This document shows positions 55,085-64,000 of a stretch of DNA of 64,000 nt, in pieces. A model generated the notes under the pieces. That model was given only the letters and a program-made list of their open reading frames with translations, was not told the origin of the DNA and ran no database searches. The DNA comes from Acinetobacter sp. ANC 3903 (lineage in GTDB: Bacteria; Pseudomonadota; Gammaproteobacteria; Pseudomonadales; Moraxellaceae). The DNA lies in assembly GCF_002135315.1 (NCBI RefSeq), contig NZ_NEGA01000009.1, forward strand, positions 102,367 to 166,366, written 5' to 3'. Positions within the stretch are counted from its first letter, which is position 1; the number at the start of each line of letters is the position of its first letter. The position numbers and the translations under genes were made by a program.

Positions 55085-56215
55085 ATGCTGCATGGCATAC
55101 TGCGTGAACTTGGCTATTTGCTCAAGCATAAGTGGGATTTGTGTATGGTCACACTTGCCCCAGTATTGATGATTGTGCTGTTCGCCAGCATGTTTTCCCA
55201 AGGCAAACCCAGCCATCTGCCAATTGCGATTATTGACCAGGACCACAGTGAACTAAGCCGGACGATTATCCATCATGCCAGTCTGAATCACAGCCTGAGC
55301 ATCAACAGCATTTCCAGCAGCCAGGATCAAGTTGAACAGCTGCTTAATCAAAATAAAATTTGGGGTTATATCACTGTTCCGGAAGGTGCAGAACAACGCT
55401 TGGTACAAGCCAAGGATGCTGAAATCAGTATTGCCTATAACCAAAGCTATTTTAGTGTCGGCAATAGCATTTCATCCACCATGCTGGTCAGCACCTTACA
55501 AGCGATTGCCGATTTTGGCGGTCAGCAATATTTACAAAACCAGATTCCTTATCTGGATGCACCAACGCCAAATGTCAAAATTTCGCCGCTGTTTAATCCC
55601 GGGCTAAGTTATGAGTTCTATTTAGAACCGTACATGATTCCTGCGATTTTACATTTATTGCTGTGTTGCTGCGTGGCTTTTGCCGTGGGACAGGAACTGA
55701 AATTTGGCACGGCAAAAACATGGCTCGGTGGGCAAAATTTATGGCTTGCCCTGCTTTCCAAGAATATGACCTATGTGCTGATTTTCAGTTTCTGGACCTG
55801 GTTATGGATGTTCTGGCTGATTGAATTTCGCAGCTGGTTTGTACAGGGACAGCTCTGGCCTATTCTATTGGGCCAATTTCTTCTCTATAGCGCTTATGCC
55901 TTTATCAGCAGTACCGTAGTTTTGGCCACGCATAATCTGGCCAAAAGTTTTGGTTTTATTGCCGTCTATGGCGGGTCATCTTTAAGTTTTGCCGGCGTGA
56001 CTTTACCGCTGAACAATGCACCCCTATTCACCCAATTTTGGTCGAATATTATTCCTTATACCCCTTATGCCAAGTTACAGACCGAACAATGGGTGATTGG
56101 TAGTCCCGTATCTATTTCATTATTGCCACTTACAATATTAGCTATTTATTGTCTGTTCTATTTTGCTACTGCCTATTTCTTCCTTAATAAATATTTAAAG
56201 GGAGTTAAAGCATGA
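55085..56215 (+). CDS. ABC-2 type permease 1
   Basis: The protein has 376 residues from the ATG at 55085, two bases after the fusion protein stop; a TTG six bases earlier is less likely. It has an N-terminal helix, a large periplasmic loop (IAIIDQDHSELSRTIIHH... region), and five or six C-terminal helices, the YhhJ/YbhR layout. No ATPase domain is fused. The last bases overlap the next permease start. Confidence 0.86.
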   Translation: MLHGILRELGYLLKHKWDLCMVTLAPVLMIVLFASMFSQGKPSHLPIAIIDQDHSELSRTIIHHASLNHSLSINSISSSQDQVEQLLNQNKIWGYITVPEGAEQRLVQAKDAEISIAYNQSYFSVGNSISSTMLVSTLQAIADFGGQQYLQNQIPYLDAPTPNVKISPLFNPGLSYEFYLEPYMIPAILHLLLCCCVAFAVGQELKFGTAKTWLGGQNLWLALLSKNMTYVLIFSFWTWLWMFWLIEFRSWFVQGQLWPILLGQFLLYSAYAFISSTVVLATHNLAKSFGFIAVYGGSSLSFAGVTLPLNNAPLFTQFWSNIIPYTPYAKLQTEQWVIGSPVSISLLPLTILAIYCLFYFATAYFFLNKYLKGVKA

Positions 56216-57321
56216 AAAATAGCATTAAAGACTTTCTGCACTTTTATTTTAAAACCTTTAAAGATATTGCTGCGAATAGCTCTATTTTCACCACTTTGGT
56301 GCTCTCGGTATTTTTATATAGTTTCTTCTATCCGACTGCCTATCAGGCAGAACATGCCGAATCGTTACCCATCATTATTGTCGATGAAGAACAAAGCATG
56401 GTGACGTCCAAGATTATTAGCGAAGTGGCTAAAAGCCCCAATGTTGAAATCCGTGCAGTGACCGGTAATTTTGCCGAAGCGCAGCAGATGATCAAGCTGC
56501 AACAGGCCGATGCTATTTTGTTATTGCCAAACAATTTATCCGGCAGTATCCGTCGTGGTGAAGTGGGCGGCATCGGTTTATATTTAAGTGCGGCCAATTT
56601 TTTAAAAACCCAAAAGATTGGTTTGGGTCTAGCGGCCTCTATTGAGCATGCGCTTGCCGAACAGGCGCAGAAATTTGGCAATATTTCGCATTTCTCCCCT
56701 GCGCTTTCCGTTCATCAAATTCCTTTATTTAATACCCTGTCCGGCTATGGCAGTTATATTTTCCCTGCCGTTGCACCGCTGATTATCCATCAGACCATCT
56801 TACTGGGTCTGTGCATGTTGATTACGGGCTATCGTGAAAAGAACTGGACACCGAGTCAAACCGAATTCTGGGCATTATTCAGTGCCATTTTAACCATTGG
56901 CTTCCTGGGCTGTTTATACCTGTTTGGATTTACCTTTTGGCTGAATGATTATCCGCGTGGTGGCAACTTCATCGGTATGTTGATTGCTGTGCCTGTATTT
57001 ATAAGTTGCGTGATTGGCCTCAGCTTGTTGATTGCATCTTTTCTTGATATGCCTGAACGCGCAGGACATGTGATTGTTTTTACTTCCATTCCACTATTTT
57101 TACTATCAGGGATAGCATGGCCACACGCAGCCATGCCTGAGTGGATGCAATGGTTAGGAAATATTTTGCCTTCCACCCAAGGCATACAGATGTTTATTCA
57201 ATTGAACCAGATGGGCGTGCCTACCCAGCTGGTCATTCCGAAAATAATTTATCTGGTGACTTTTGCCGGAATCTGTCTGGTATGGGGATATTTCCGCCTG
57301 ACCAAAGCTGCTCAAAAATAA
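56212..57321 (+). CDS. ABC-2 type permease 2
   Basis: The protein has 369 residues and is a second copy of the same fold (LPIIIVDEEQSMVTSKIISE loop, then helices ending in a VWGYFRLTKAAQK tail). It overlaps permease 1 by four bases. The two would form a heterodimer. Systems of this kind in E. coli (YbhFSR or YhiI-RbbA-YhhJ) include an ATPase gene in the operon; none is found here. Confidence 0.86.
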   Translation: MKNSIKDFLHFYFKTFKDIAANSSIFTTLVLSVFLYSFFYPTAYQAEHAESLPIIIVDEEQSMVTSKIISEVAKSPNVEIRAVTGNFAEAQQMIKLQQADAILLLPNNLSGSIRRGEVGGIGLYLSAANFLKTQKIGLGLAASIEHALAEQAQKFGNISHFSPALSVHQIPLFNTLSGYGSYIFPAVAPLIIHQTILLGLCMLITGYREKNWTPSQTEFWALFSAILTIGFLGCLYLFGFTFWLNDYPRGGNFIGMLIAVPVFISCVIGLSLLIASFLDMPERAGHVIVFTSIPLFLLSGIAWPHAAMPEWMQWLGNILPSTQGIQMFIQLNQMGVPTQLVIPKIIYLVTFAGICLVWGYFRLTKAAQK

Positions 57322-57591
57322 TCTTTTAAGTATGACATTATAAAATTATTAAATAAAACTTTACAATTTGATCACCATTTAAACTAAAACTGGTTTTTTT
57401 TTAACCATTCAAATCAATTATGAAGAAAAAAGTTAGATTGAATATACTAATCGATGCAAAATAGCCCCCAGTTCATATTTCATGAATATTTTTTATATGA
57501 TTCATTCCCACGCTCCCCGTAACATGCCGATGTGATATCGACAGTGTTATAGCAGCTTTTTTTATTAAAAATTTGATTTTAAGGGCTTAGC
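57322..57591. other. Intergenic region upstream of the gltP-like gene
   Basis: A 270-base A+T-rich gap with a few T runs. No gene and no strong terminator stem is evident for the export operon. Confidence 0.4.
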
Positions 57592-58887
57592 ATGAAAAAG
57601 ATTAAGATTAGTCTTGCTTGGCAAATCGTCATTGCGCTCATTTTAGGTGTGCTTGTAGGCTCTTTTCTACATTACTCTCCCGAATATCGTGAAACTCTGA
57701 TTAATAATCTGCTGAGTCCTTTGGGTTCAATCTTTATTAATTTGATTAAGATGATCGTTATTCCGCTTGTAGTTTCAATGCTGATTTTAGGTATTGCCAA
57801 TGCAAGTCATGGTCAAAATGTAGGTAAGCTTGGTTTCAAAACCATTGTTTATTTTGAAATTATTACCACAGTTGCGATTATTGTTGGTCTGGTTGCAGCC
57901 AATGTGTTCCAGCCGGGTGCCGGGATTGATATGTCGAGTTTGACGCAAACTGACATTTCTCAATATCAGCAAACTACACAGGAAGTGAGTAGCCATTCCC
58001 ATGGTCTGGTGAATACCATTTTATCTTTAATCCCTTCCAATATTTTTGGATCACTGACTGATGGGCATATGTTGCCGATCATTTTCTTCTCTGTGATCTT
58101 CGGTATTGGTTTAGGATCTTTAGCTAAAGAAACCAGAAAACCGCTCATTGATGTATTGCATGCTGTTTCTGAAACCATGTTCAAAGTGACGCACATGATT
58201 ATGCTTTTTGCACCTTTTGGTGTATTTGGCCTGATTGCGGTAACCGTTGCAAACTTTGGTTTTAGCTCGCTTCTTCCATTAGTGAAGTTGGCCGTTTTGG
58301 TTTATGGTGCTATTTTCTTCTTCATCTTTGTCATTTTAGGACTGGTTGCTAAATTCTGTGGTTTCAGTATTTGGGAAATTATTAAAATTCTAAAAGATGA
58401 ACTGATTCTGTCCTATTCAACTGCCAGTTCTGAAACCGTATTACCGCGTATTATGGAAAAAATGGAAGCTTATGGTGCGCCTAAATCCATTACCAGTTTC
58501 GTAATTCCGATCGGTTATTCGTTTAACCTGGATGGTTCGACTTTATATCAAAGTATTGCGGCAATCTTTATTGCACAGCTTTACGGTATTGATTTGAGCA
58601 TCACTCAGCAAGTCATTCTGGTATTAACCCTGATGATTACTTCTAAAGGGATTGCCGGCGTTCCTGGCGTGTCTTTTGTGGTGCTTTTGGCAACCTTGGG
58701 TAGTGTGGGTATTCCGCTTGAAGGTCTAGCATTTATTGCCGGTATTGACCGTATTTTAGATATGGCACGTACTGTATTGAATGTAATTGGTAACTCGTTG
58801 GCTGTTCTTGTGATCAGTAAATGGGAAGGCCAGTTCGATGCTGAAAAGCAAAAAGATTATCAAATTGAAATGAAAGAAGCTGCATAA
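57592..58887 (+). CDS. gltP: Dicarboxylate/amino acid:cation symporter (GltP/DctA family)
   Basis: The protein has 431 residues and about eight membrane segments plus two hairpins. The motif SYSTASSETVLPRIMEKME contains the serine-rich hairpin of the family, and IPIGYSFNLDGSTLYQSIAAIFIAQ the NxDG part that binds substrate and cation. VPGVSFVVLLATLGSVGIP precedes the last helix region. It imports glutamate, aspartate or C4-dicarboxylates with H+ or Na+; the sequence alone does not fix which. Confidence 0.88.
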   Translation: MKKIKISLAWQIVIALILGVLVGSFLHYSPEYRETLINNLLSPLGSIFINLIKMIVIPLVVSMLILGIANASHGQNVGKLGFKTIVYFEIITTVAIIVGLVAANVFQPGAGIDMSSLTQTDISQYQQTTQEVSSHSHGLVNTILSLIPSNIFGSLTDGHMLPIIFFSVIFGIGLGSLAKETRKPLIDVLHAVSETMFKVTHMIMLFAPFGVFGLIAVTVANFGFSSLLPLVKLAVLVYGAIFFFIFVILGLVAKFCGFSIWEIIKILKDELILSYSTASSETVLPRIMEKMEAYGAPKSITSFVIPIGYSFNLDGSTLYQSIAAIFIAQLYGIDLSITQQVILVLTLMITSKGIAGVPGVSFVVLLATLGSVGIPLEGLAFIAGIDRILDMARTVLNVIGNSLAVLVISKWEGQFDAEKQKDYQIEMKEAA

Positions 58888-58897
58888 TTTATAAATC

Positions 58898-58928
58898 AAA
58901 AAAAAAGGAAGCTTCGGCTTCCTTTTTT
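58898..58928. terminator. Bidirectional terminator
   Basis: GGAAGC-TTCG-GCTTCC with flanking A and T runs; ends the symporter gene and the convergent Abi-like gene. Confidence 0.9.
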
Positions 58929-59772
58929 ATGTCTTAAGTTTATTTGCCAAGTCATTAATAACGGCTTGTACAACTAACCAAGAAATATTTGTTGTATCTT
59001 CATCAGGGCTAAATCTATACATCATTTGCTCATAGGGATGAATTAGATTTCGAAACTCTCGTAAAGAATGTGAATATTTTTTAACATCAATTCCTATCCA
59101 ACCAAGCTGATGGGCTACATCTATCATTTCTGCCAACTTCCATTCAGCAAAATTTTTTATTTTGTCATTCTTATCCTTTGGGGCATTCTTAGCTTGATTA
59201 CCTTCTTTCATATTTTTTTGAAAAACACCTAAGAGTACTCCTTCAAGGATACTACCCATTAAAATTATAGATGCTAAATATGCCTTTGACTCTATACATT
59301 TTTGAGTTTCATTCCATCTATTTTGAAGAATTTCACCTACACCTACGTCCAAACCCAGTACAAGAAAATCAGGTGTAGGTAATGGTTTTAGTTCTCTCTC
59401 TATTTCTCGAGTATTATTAAAATCTATCTGAATTTTTCTAAATTTTGGCTCAATACCTTCTAGATATATTTCGAAGCCTTCGACATACAGTATGCTATTT
59501 AAAGTCTTTAAAGCTTTAAAAACTATTTCTTTATCGCCACCATATTCTCGTGGAGAAGCAAGTCTTTTTAACACATTAGCTAATTGCTGATTTGTTAATT
59601 CATTTAATCTGTCTAAAACCCATTTGGCGCGAGTTGAACCATCATGAATATATGGCAAACCTATATTATGAAAAAATTTAGTAATCTTTGAACTTGATCT
59701 ATATTCCGGATGAATTGCTTCATTATTTCCACAAATAAACTCTGCTATTTGTTCCAATGTCTTTTGATCCAT
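58927..59772 (-). CDS. Abi/HEPN-like protein, possible abortive-infection factor
   Basis: The protein has 281 residues and is soluble. The N-terminal part (ITKFFHNIGLPYIHDGSTRA, then WVLDRLNEL) resembles the N-terminal domain of AbiJ-type proteins. The C-terminal helical domain has KAYLASIILMGSILEGVLLG and then SLREFRNLIHPYEQM, an R-x6-H (Arg238 to His245) of the HEPN type found in RNases of antiphage and toxin systems. It is downstream of gyrA on the same strand, but a terminator separates the two. No partner gene is next to it, so it may work alone. Assignment is by resemblance and needs a profile search. Confidence 0.55.
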   Translation of the reverse strand: MDQKTLEQIAEFICGNNEAIHPEYRSSSKITKFFHNIGLPYIHDGSTRAKWVLDRLNELTNQQLANVLKRLASPREYGGDKEIVFKALKTLNSILYVEGFEIYLEGIEPKFRKIQIDFNNTREIERELKPLPTPDFLVLGLDVGVGEILQNRWNETQKCIESKAYLASIILMGSILEGVLLGVFQKNMKEGNQAKNAPKDKNDKIKNFAEWKLAEMIDVAHQLGWIGIDVKKYSHSLREFRNLIHPYEQMMYRFSPDEDTTNISWLVVQAVINDLANKLKT

Positions 59773-59813
59773 ATCCTCACCATTTTAATATTTATTAGAT
59801 TATCTTCTTTTAT

Positions 59814-59845
59814 AAAAAAAGAGCGCCTAAGCGCCCTTCTTTTTA
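59814..59845 (-). terminator. gyrA terminator
   Basis: Minus-strand GGGCGC-TTAG-GCGCTC with A and T runs, directly beyond the gyrA stop. Confidence 0.8.
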
Positions 59846-59854
59846 AGTCAAAAC

Positions 59855-62800
59855 TTACTCTTCCTCAGAATCTCTTAAATCCGATTCAGTGTCAGCTTCA
59901 TCAGCAATGGTTTCATCATCTAGCAAAGTTTCAGAATCAATTAAAGCTTCAGAGACAACGACTTCTTCGCCTTCCACGGCTTCAATAAACTCGTCTTCTT
60001 CTACAGCTTCAACCGAAACCACGCCTACAAGTAACTCTTCGTTGCCTAAACGGATTAAGCGAACACCTTGTGCATTACGACCTGTGGTAGCAACTTCTGA
60101 AGCACGGGTACGAACCATCGTACCACCATCAGAAATCAACATCAGCTCTTTGCTTTCATCAATGGAGACTGCACCGACCAATTCACCGTTACGTTCAGAG
60201 GTCTTGATCGCGATTACACCTTTACCACCACGTTTTTTGGTTGGGAATTCGCCCACCGGGGTACGTTTACCGTAACCGTTGGCACATGCACATAACACTT
60301 CGCCAGTTTCAGGAACAACCACCAATGACACAATGCGGCTGATCAATGCTGAATCAGAACCATCTTCATCATCAGTCTCTACATCAGCTTCGTCGTTTTC
60401 TTCCAGTTGTGCGGCGGCACCAATGGTCACGCGCATACCGCGTACACCTTTCGCTGAACGGCCCATTGAACGGACATCAGTTTCTGCGAAGCGAATCGCT
60501 TTACCTTCGTTCGAGAACAACATAATTTGCTGTTCGCCATCGGTAATGGCCACACCAATCAAGGTATCGTCGCCATTCAGTTCAATCGCACGTAAACCGT
60601 TTGAACGCACATTCGAGAACTGTTCAAGCTCTACACGTTTAATCGTACCGTACTCAGTCGCCATAAACACATAGAAGTTTTTACGTACTGCTTCAGCTTG
60701 CTGTGCAAAGTCATTGATGATGTCATCATCAAGATCAGTCGTAGAAAGCTCTAAGCCCAATTGTTTCAATTGAATACGCAATGCATCAGAAATATCATCC
60801 GCACCATCTTCCAGTTCAGCAAGCGCTGCTTCCAGTTCAGCATAATGTGAATTGATGATTTCATTTTCTTGCAGTTTCGCAGCATTGGCTTTCACAAATG
60901 CCTTGAAATCAACCAGACGATCTTTAAATTTCTTCGGTACATCAATGACCGGAAGAATCGCTGTAATGGTTTCGTTTGCGTCAAGCGGCAACAGGTTCAC
61001 CATTGGGCGACCTTTTGCACCACGTGATGCTTGCGGTACTTCAAATACTTTCAGACGATAGACTTTACCGACATCGGTGAAGCATAGAACCGTTGCGTGG
61101 TTCGATGTCACGATCAGATGCTGGATATAATCATCTTCTTTCATTGAAGTTGCAGACTTACCACGACCACCACGACGCTGTGCAGCGTAGTCAGAAAGTG
61201 GCTGGGTTTTCGCATAACCTGTTTTAGAAACAGTCAATACGACTTGTTCTTCTGGAATCAAATCTTCACGCGAGAAGTCGATACGTGATTCAACAATCGC
61301 GGTACGACGTGCATCGCCATACTGTTGCAGAATCAAGGCTAACTCTTCACGAATAACATTCATCAACAAATTGAAGTCATTTAAAATTGCAGTAAGTTCA
61401 GCAATTTGACCCAAGATTTCAGAATATTCCGCATGTAACTTGTCTTGTTCAAGACCGGTTAAACGGTGTAAACGAAGTTCCATGATCGCATTAACTTGCG
61501 TTGGTGACAGACGGTAAATATTACCTTCTAGACCAAATGGTTTCGCTGGATCTTCGCCTTCAATTTCGTCAGGTCGTACCGATACTGAACCTGCTTTTTC
61601 AAGCAATGCAACAACACCGCCACCCGCCCATTCACCTGCTTGTAAACGCTCACGCGCTTCAGCCGGATTGGCAGAAGTTTTGATGGTTTCGATAATGGCA
61701 TCAATATTTGCCAGAGCAACCGTCAAACCTTCCAAGATATGACCACGTTCACGCGCTTTGCGCAGTTCGAACATGGTACGACGTGTCACCACTTCTTGAC
61801 GGTGGCGAATAAACGCAGCAATGATGTCTTTCAGGTTCATCAACTTCGGCTGGCCGTTGTCCAGGCAGACCATGTTGATGCTAAATGAATTCTCTAACTG
61901 GGTATTCAGGAACAGGTTGTTGACAATCACTTCAGCGTTTTCACCACGCTTCAGGTCAATTGCAATACGCATGCCGTCTTTGTCAGACTCGTCACGAAGT
62001 TCAGAAATACCTTCCAGTTTTTTCTCTTTTACCAGCTCGGCAATACGCTCAATGGTTTTTGCTTTATTGACCTGATAAGGAATTTCAGTGAAAACAATGG
62101 TATTACGGCCGTTTTTCGGGTCTTCTTCAATATGATATTTACCACGGATATGCAGACGGCCTTTACCGGTACGGTAAGCATCTACAATGCCGGATTTACC
62201 ATAAATAATACCGCCGGTAGGGAAATCTGGACCAGAAATGTGCTCCATCAACCCTTCAATGCTGATATTGGGATTATTTGCATAAGCCAGACACGCATTC
62301 ACAACTTCAGTCATGTTATGCGGTGCCATATTGGTTGCCATACCGACTGCAATACCGGTTACACCGTTAATCAGCAAGTTAGGGACACGTGTAGGCATGA
62401 CTTGTGGAATGCGTTCAGAACCGTCGTAGTTGTCTTCCCACTCGACTGTGTCTTTTTCCAGATCAGCCAAAAGTTCATGGGTGAGCTTACGCATACGGAC
62501 TTCGGTATAACGCATTGCTGCTGCGCTATCACCATCGACAGAACCGAAGTTACCTTGACCATCCACCAATTGATAACGCAAGCTAAAGTCTTGAGCCATA
62601 CGAACAATGGTTTCATAAACAGCAGAGTCACCATGCGGGTGATATTTACCGATCACGTCACCGACTACACGGGCTGACTTTTTGTATGCTTTGTTGTAGT
62701 CGTTGCCCAATTCGTGCATAGCGAAAAGCACACGACGATGAACAGGCTTTAAGCCATCTCTCACGTCAGGTAATGCACGAGAAACAATAACGCTCATGGC

Positions 62801-62866
62801 ATAGTCGAGATATGAGCTTTTGAGTTCATCCTCAATGGCAATCGGTCGGATTTCCGATACGCTCAT
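59855..62866 (-). CDS. gyrA: DNA gyrase subunit A
   Basis: The protein has 1003 residues, longer than the roughly 875-900 usual for GyrA. The catalytic Tyr120 lies in [10 protein letters not shown], and the quinolone region [13 protein letters not shown] has the susceptible-type Ser81 and Glu85. The GyrA box QRRGGRGK is at 563-570 and marks the start of the C-terminal pinwheel. The extra length comes from an acidic helical insert at about 643-729, a small acidic insert at about 821-843, and an acidic tail from about 954. The enzyme introduces negative supercoils with GyrB. The gene has its own promoter in the 574-base gap upstream. Confidence 0.95.
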   Translation of the reverse strand: MSVSEIRPIAIEDELKSSYLDYAMSVIVSRALPDVRDGLKPVHRRVLFAMHELGNDYNKAYKKSARVVGDVIGKYHPHGDSAVYETIVRMAQDFSLRYQLVDGQGNFGSVDGDSAAAMRYTEVRMRKLTHELLADLEKDTVEWEDNYDGSERIPQVMPTRVPNLLINGVTGIAVGMATNMAPHNMTEVVNACLAYANNPNISIEGLMEHISGPDFPTGGIIYGKSGIVDAYRTGKGRLHIRGKYHIEEDPKNGRNTIVFTEIPYQVNKAKTIERIAELVKEKKLEGISELRDESDKDGMRIAIDLKRGENAEVIVNNLFLNTQLENSFSINMVCLDNGQPKLMNLKDIIAAFIRHRQEVVTRRTMFELRKARERGHILEGLTVALANIDAIIETIKTSANPAEARERLQAGEWAGGGVVALLEKAGSVSVRPDEIEGEDPAKPFGLEGNIYRLSPTQVNAIMELRLHRLTGLEQDKLHAEYSEILGQIAELTAILNDFNLLMNVIREELALILQQYGDARRTAIVESRIDFSREDLIPEEQVVLTVSKTGYAKTQPLSDYAAQRRGGRGKSATSMKEDDYIQHLIVTSNHATVLCFTDVGKVYRLKVFEVPQASRGAKGRPMVNLLPLDANETITAILPVIDVPKKFKDRLVDFKAFVKANAAKLQENEIINSHYAELEAALAELEDGADDISDALRIQLKQLGLELSTTDLDDDIINDFAQQAEAVRKNFYVFMATEYGTIKRVELEQFSNVRSNGLRAIELNGDDTLIGVAITDGEQQIMLFSNEGKAIRFAETDVRSMGRSAKGVRGMRVTIGAAAQLEENDEADVETDDEDGSDSALISRIVSLVVVPETGEVLCACANGYGKRTPVGEFPTKKRGGKGVIAIKTSERNGELVGAVSIDESKELMLISDGGTMVRTRASEVATTGRNAQGVRLIRLGNEELLVGVVSVEAVEEDEFIEAVEGEEVVVSEALIDSETLLDDETIADEADTESDLRDSEEE

Positions 62867-63440
62867 GCATACTCCTTATTACAAACAGCTGTTGCTAAAA
62901 CTGTTCGTTTTATATAATCAATCTAGCAAAAAATTAACTCAAAATAAGCTGAGTTAAAGTCTAAATACAGCCGTAAATTATAGCATAAATTCTGTGGTTT
63001 TTGTGCCATATCACACATGTTAATCTTGTTAATTTTCTATAATTTATCGTTTATTTTTTCAGCACTTTCATTTGTCGGAATTTTATGTGATTTAGTTCAT
63101 TTAATTTAGCATTCAACGGCCAATTTTAACCCTAAATTCTCAAGCTATTTATTCAGTTAAAATTGGGTTTTCGCCTTTTTAAAAATATAAATCGATTAAA
63201 TCTGTCCCACCCTAGCTGTCCAAATGCATTAAACCTGAACCACCTTGTACCACCATAAAAGATGTACATTCGTTTGCTGCCCCTGCAATGCTATCTCTTG
63301 AGTCGGAATGACCACATTCAAACCCTGAAAATGGATGAGCTACAAACATCCAGGCATAAAAAAACGCTCCTGAACAAAACAGTAAAGCGTTGCTTTCACT
63401 GCTTGCGCAAGAGCGTTTTTTTTCGAACAGGGTTCAGAAA
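62867..63440. other. Region upstream of gyrA
   Basis: A 574-base gap between divergently placed genes (gyrA leftward, etfA ending leftward from the right). It is A+T-rich and holds the gyrA promoter and the etfA terminator. A frame at 63262-63444 overlaps the terminator and has no coding character. Confidence 0.5.
63358..63423 (-). terminator. etfA terminator
   Basis: AAAAAAACGCTC (63358-63369) pairs with GAGCGTTTTTTT (63411-63422); an inner AGTAAAGC/GCTTTCACT hairpin (63381-63400) sits in the loop. Confidence 0.7.
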
Positions 63441-64000
63441 TTAGATTTTAGAAACCAATTCTGGAACTACAGTGTTCAAGTCACCCACTAACCAGTAGTC
63501 AGCAACTGCATTGATTGGCGCTTCTTCATCTTTGTTGATCGCAACGATCACTTTAGATTCTTTCATACCAGCCAAATGCTGAATCGCACCAGAGATACCG
63601 ACAGCGATATACAGGTCAGGCGCAACGATTTTACCCGTTTGACCCACTTGCATGTCGTTAGGAACGAAGCCAGCGTCAACTGCTGCACGTGAAGCACCTT
63701 GTGCAGCGCCCAATTTGTCAGCCAATGGATCAAGCACAGTGTGATAGTTTTCACCTGAACCCACACCACGACCACCAGAAACAACAATGCGTGCAGCAGT
63801 TAATTCCGGACGTTCAGATTTAACAATTTCTTCTGAAATGAATTTAGAAAGACCCGCATCGCCAGTAGACGCAGCAGCTTCAACGCTAGCCGAACCACCG
63901 TCGCTTGCTACAGCATCAAATGCCGTACCACGAACAGTCGCAACAACAACAGACTCAGCAGACTCTACAGTGGCAATTGCGTTACCTGCATAGATCGGAC
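63441..64000 (-). CDS. etfA: Electron transfer flavoprotein alpha subunit (3' part)
   Basis: The frame is open on the minus strand from the right edge to the stop at 63441-63443, giving the last 186 codons. It is the FAD-binding C-terminal half of Etf[70 protein letters not shown] and [17 protein letters not shown]. EtfAB passes electrons from acyl-CoA dehydrogenases such as FadE to the quinone pool. The start and etfB lie outside the window. Confidence 0.92.
   Translation of the reverse strand, partial: PIYAGNAIATVESAESVVVATVRGTAFDAVASDGGSASVEAAASTGDAGLSKFISEEIVKSERPELTAARIVVSGGRGVGSGENYHTVLDPLADKLGAAQGASRAAVDAGFVPNDMQVGQTGKIVAPDLYIAVGISGAIQHLAGMKESKVIVAINKDEEAPINAVADYWLVGDLNTVVPELVSKI

Noticed and set aside
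59889..60674. Long plus-strand frames opposite the gyrA 3' end
   Set aside because: They are antisense to the acidic, low-complexity part of gyrA and have no ribosome sites or family features.
63262..63444. 60-codon frame before etfA's end
   Set aside because: It crosses the etfA terminator and has no supporting signals.
1..64000. CRISPR array, rRNA, tRNA or intact prophage
   Set aside because: No regularly spaced direct repeats, no tRNA cloverleaf or rRNA sequence, and no run of phage genes was seen by eye. A short or degenerate tRNA could be missed without a scan.

Overview
The window looks like a chromosomal segment of an Acinetobacter species. It is A+T-rich, and the gene content and order are those of that genus: a large FadE, a 1277-residue PurL, the ybgC-tolQRAB-pal cluster, perM-hda divergent from purMN, a single LolF-like permease with LolD, ComEC, two CSLREA/GlyGly-CTERM 'rhombotarget' proteins, and GyrA. 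The species is not decidable by eye. I saw no rRNA, tRNA, CRISPR array, intact prophage or intact insertion sequence. Most of the window is core chromosome with small accessory or decaying islets.

Layout. 1-6.7 kb: the tail of queC, a small exported protein, a thiol peroxidase, a divergent argO-like exporter/argP-like regulator pair, two yceI paralogues separated by a broken second copy of the nadM 3' end, nadM, an enoyl-CoA hydratase and a nitroreductase. 6.7-8.2 kb: a decayed islet holding a headless reading frame, an orphan lipoprotein and an IS66-type transposase scar, then a NIF3/YqfO-like gene. 8.6-20.1 kb: fadE, a nonsense-interrupted membrane-protein gene, a 43-residue membrane peptide, purL, dgt-like, ruvA and ruvB. 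20.3-31.5 kb: an anchored hypothetical protein, an exported M20 amidohydrolase, ybgC-tolQRA, tolB-pal, a small protein, fbp, a SpoU-type methyltransferase, and an ECF sigma operon. 31.5-39.7 kb: two tandem CSLREA/GlyGly-CTERM proteins, hda, perM and purMN. 39.7-52.1 kb: an alpha/beta hydrolase, SppA-type protease, lipid A acyltransferase, comEC, lolD-lolF, PilZ protein, EamA exporter, YaiI-like protein, a hypothetical and serC. 52.4-57.3 kb: a four-gene TolC/HlyD/ABC-2 export operon with no ATPase gene. 57.6-64 kb: gltP-like symporter, a lone Abi/HEPN-like gene, gyrA and the 3' part of etfA.

How genes fit together. purL, purM and purN supply steps of IMP synthesis. Tol-Pal, the Lol exporter, the lipid A acyltransferase and the rhombotarget proteins all concern the cell envelope. 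RuvAB, GyrA, Hda, ComEC and the Dgt-like protein handle DNA or dNTPs. FadE, the enoyl-CoA hydratase and EtfA belong to acyl-CoA oxidation.

The most unusual signal is non-coding. A repeated multi-hairpin element occurs in full at 11963-12066 and 18921-19022, and as single hairpins at 6786-6801 and 20183-20206. Stem sequences differ between copies with compensating changes, while loops keep an A-N-GGA core. In both full copies the central loop matches the published CsrA/RsmA SELEX consensus RUACARGGAUGU at all 12 positions. This could be a dispersed CsrA-binding RNA family, although a purely DNA-level repeat is not excluded.
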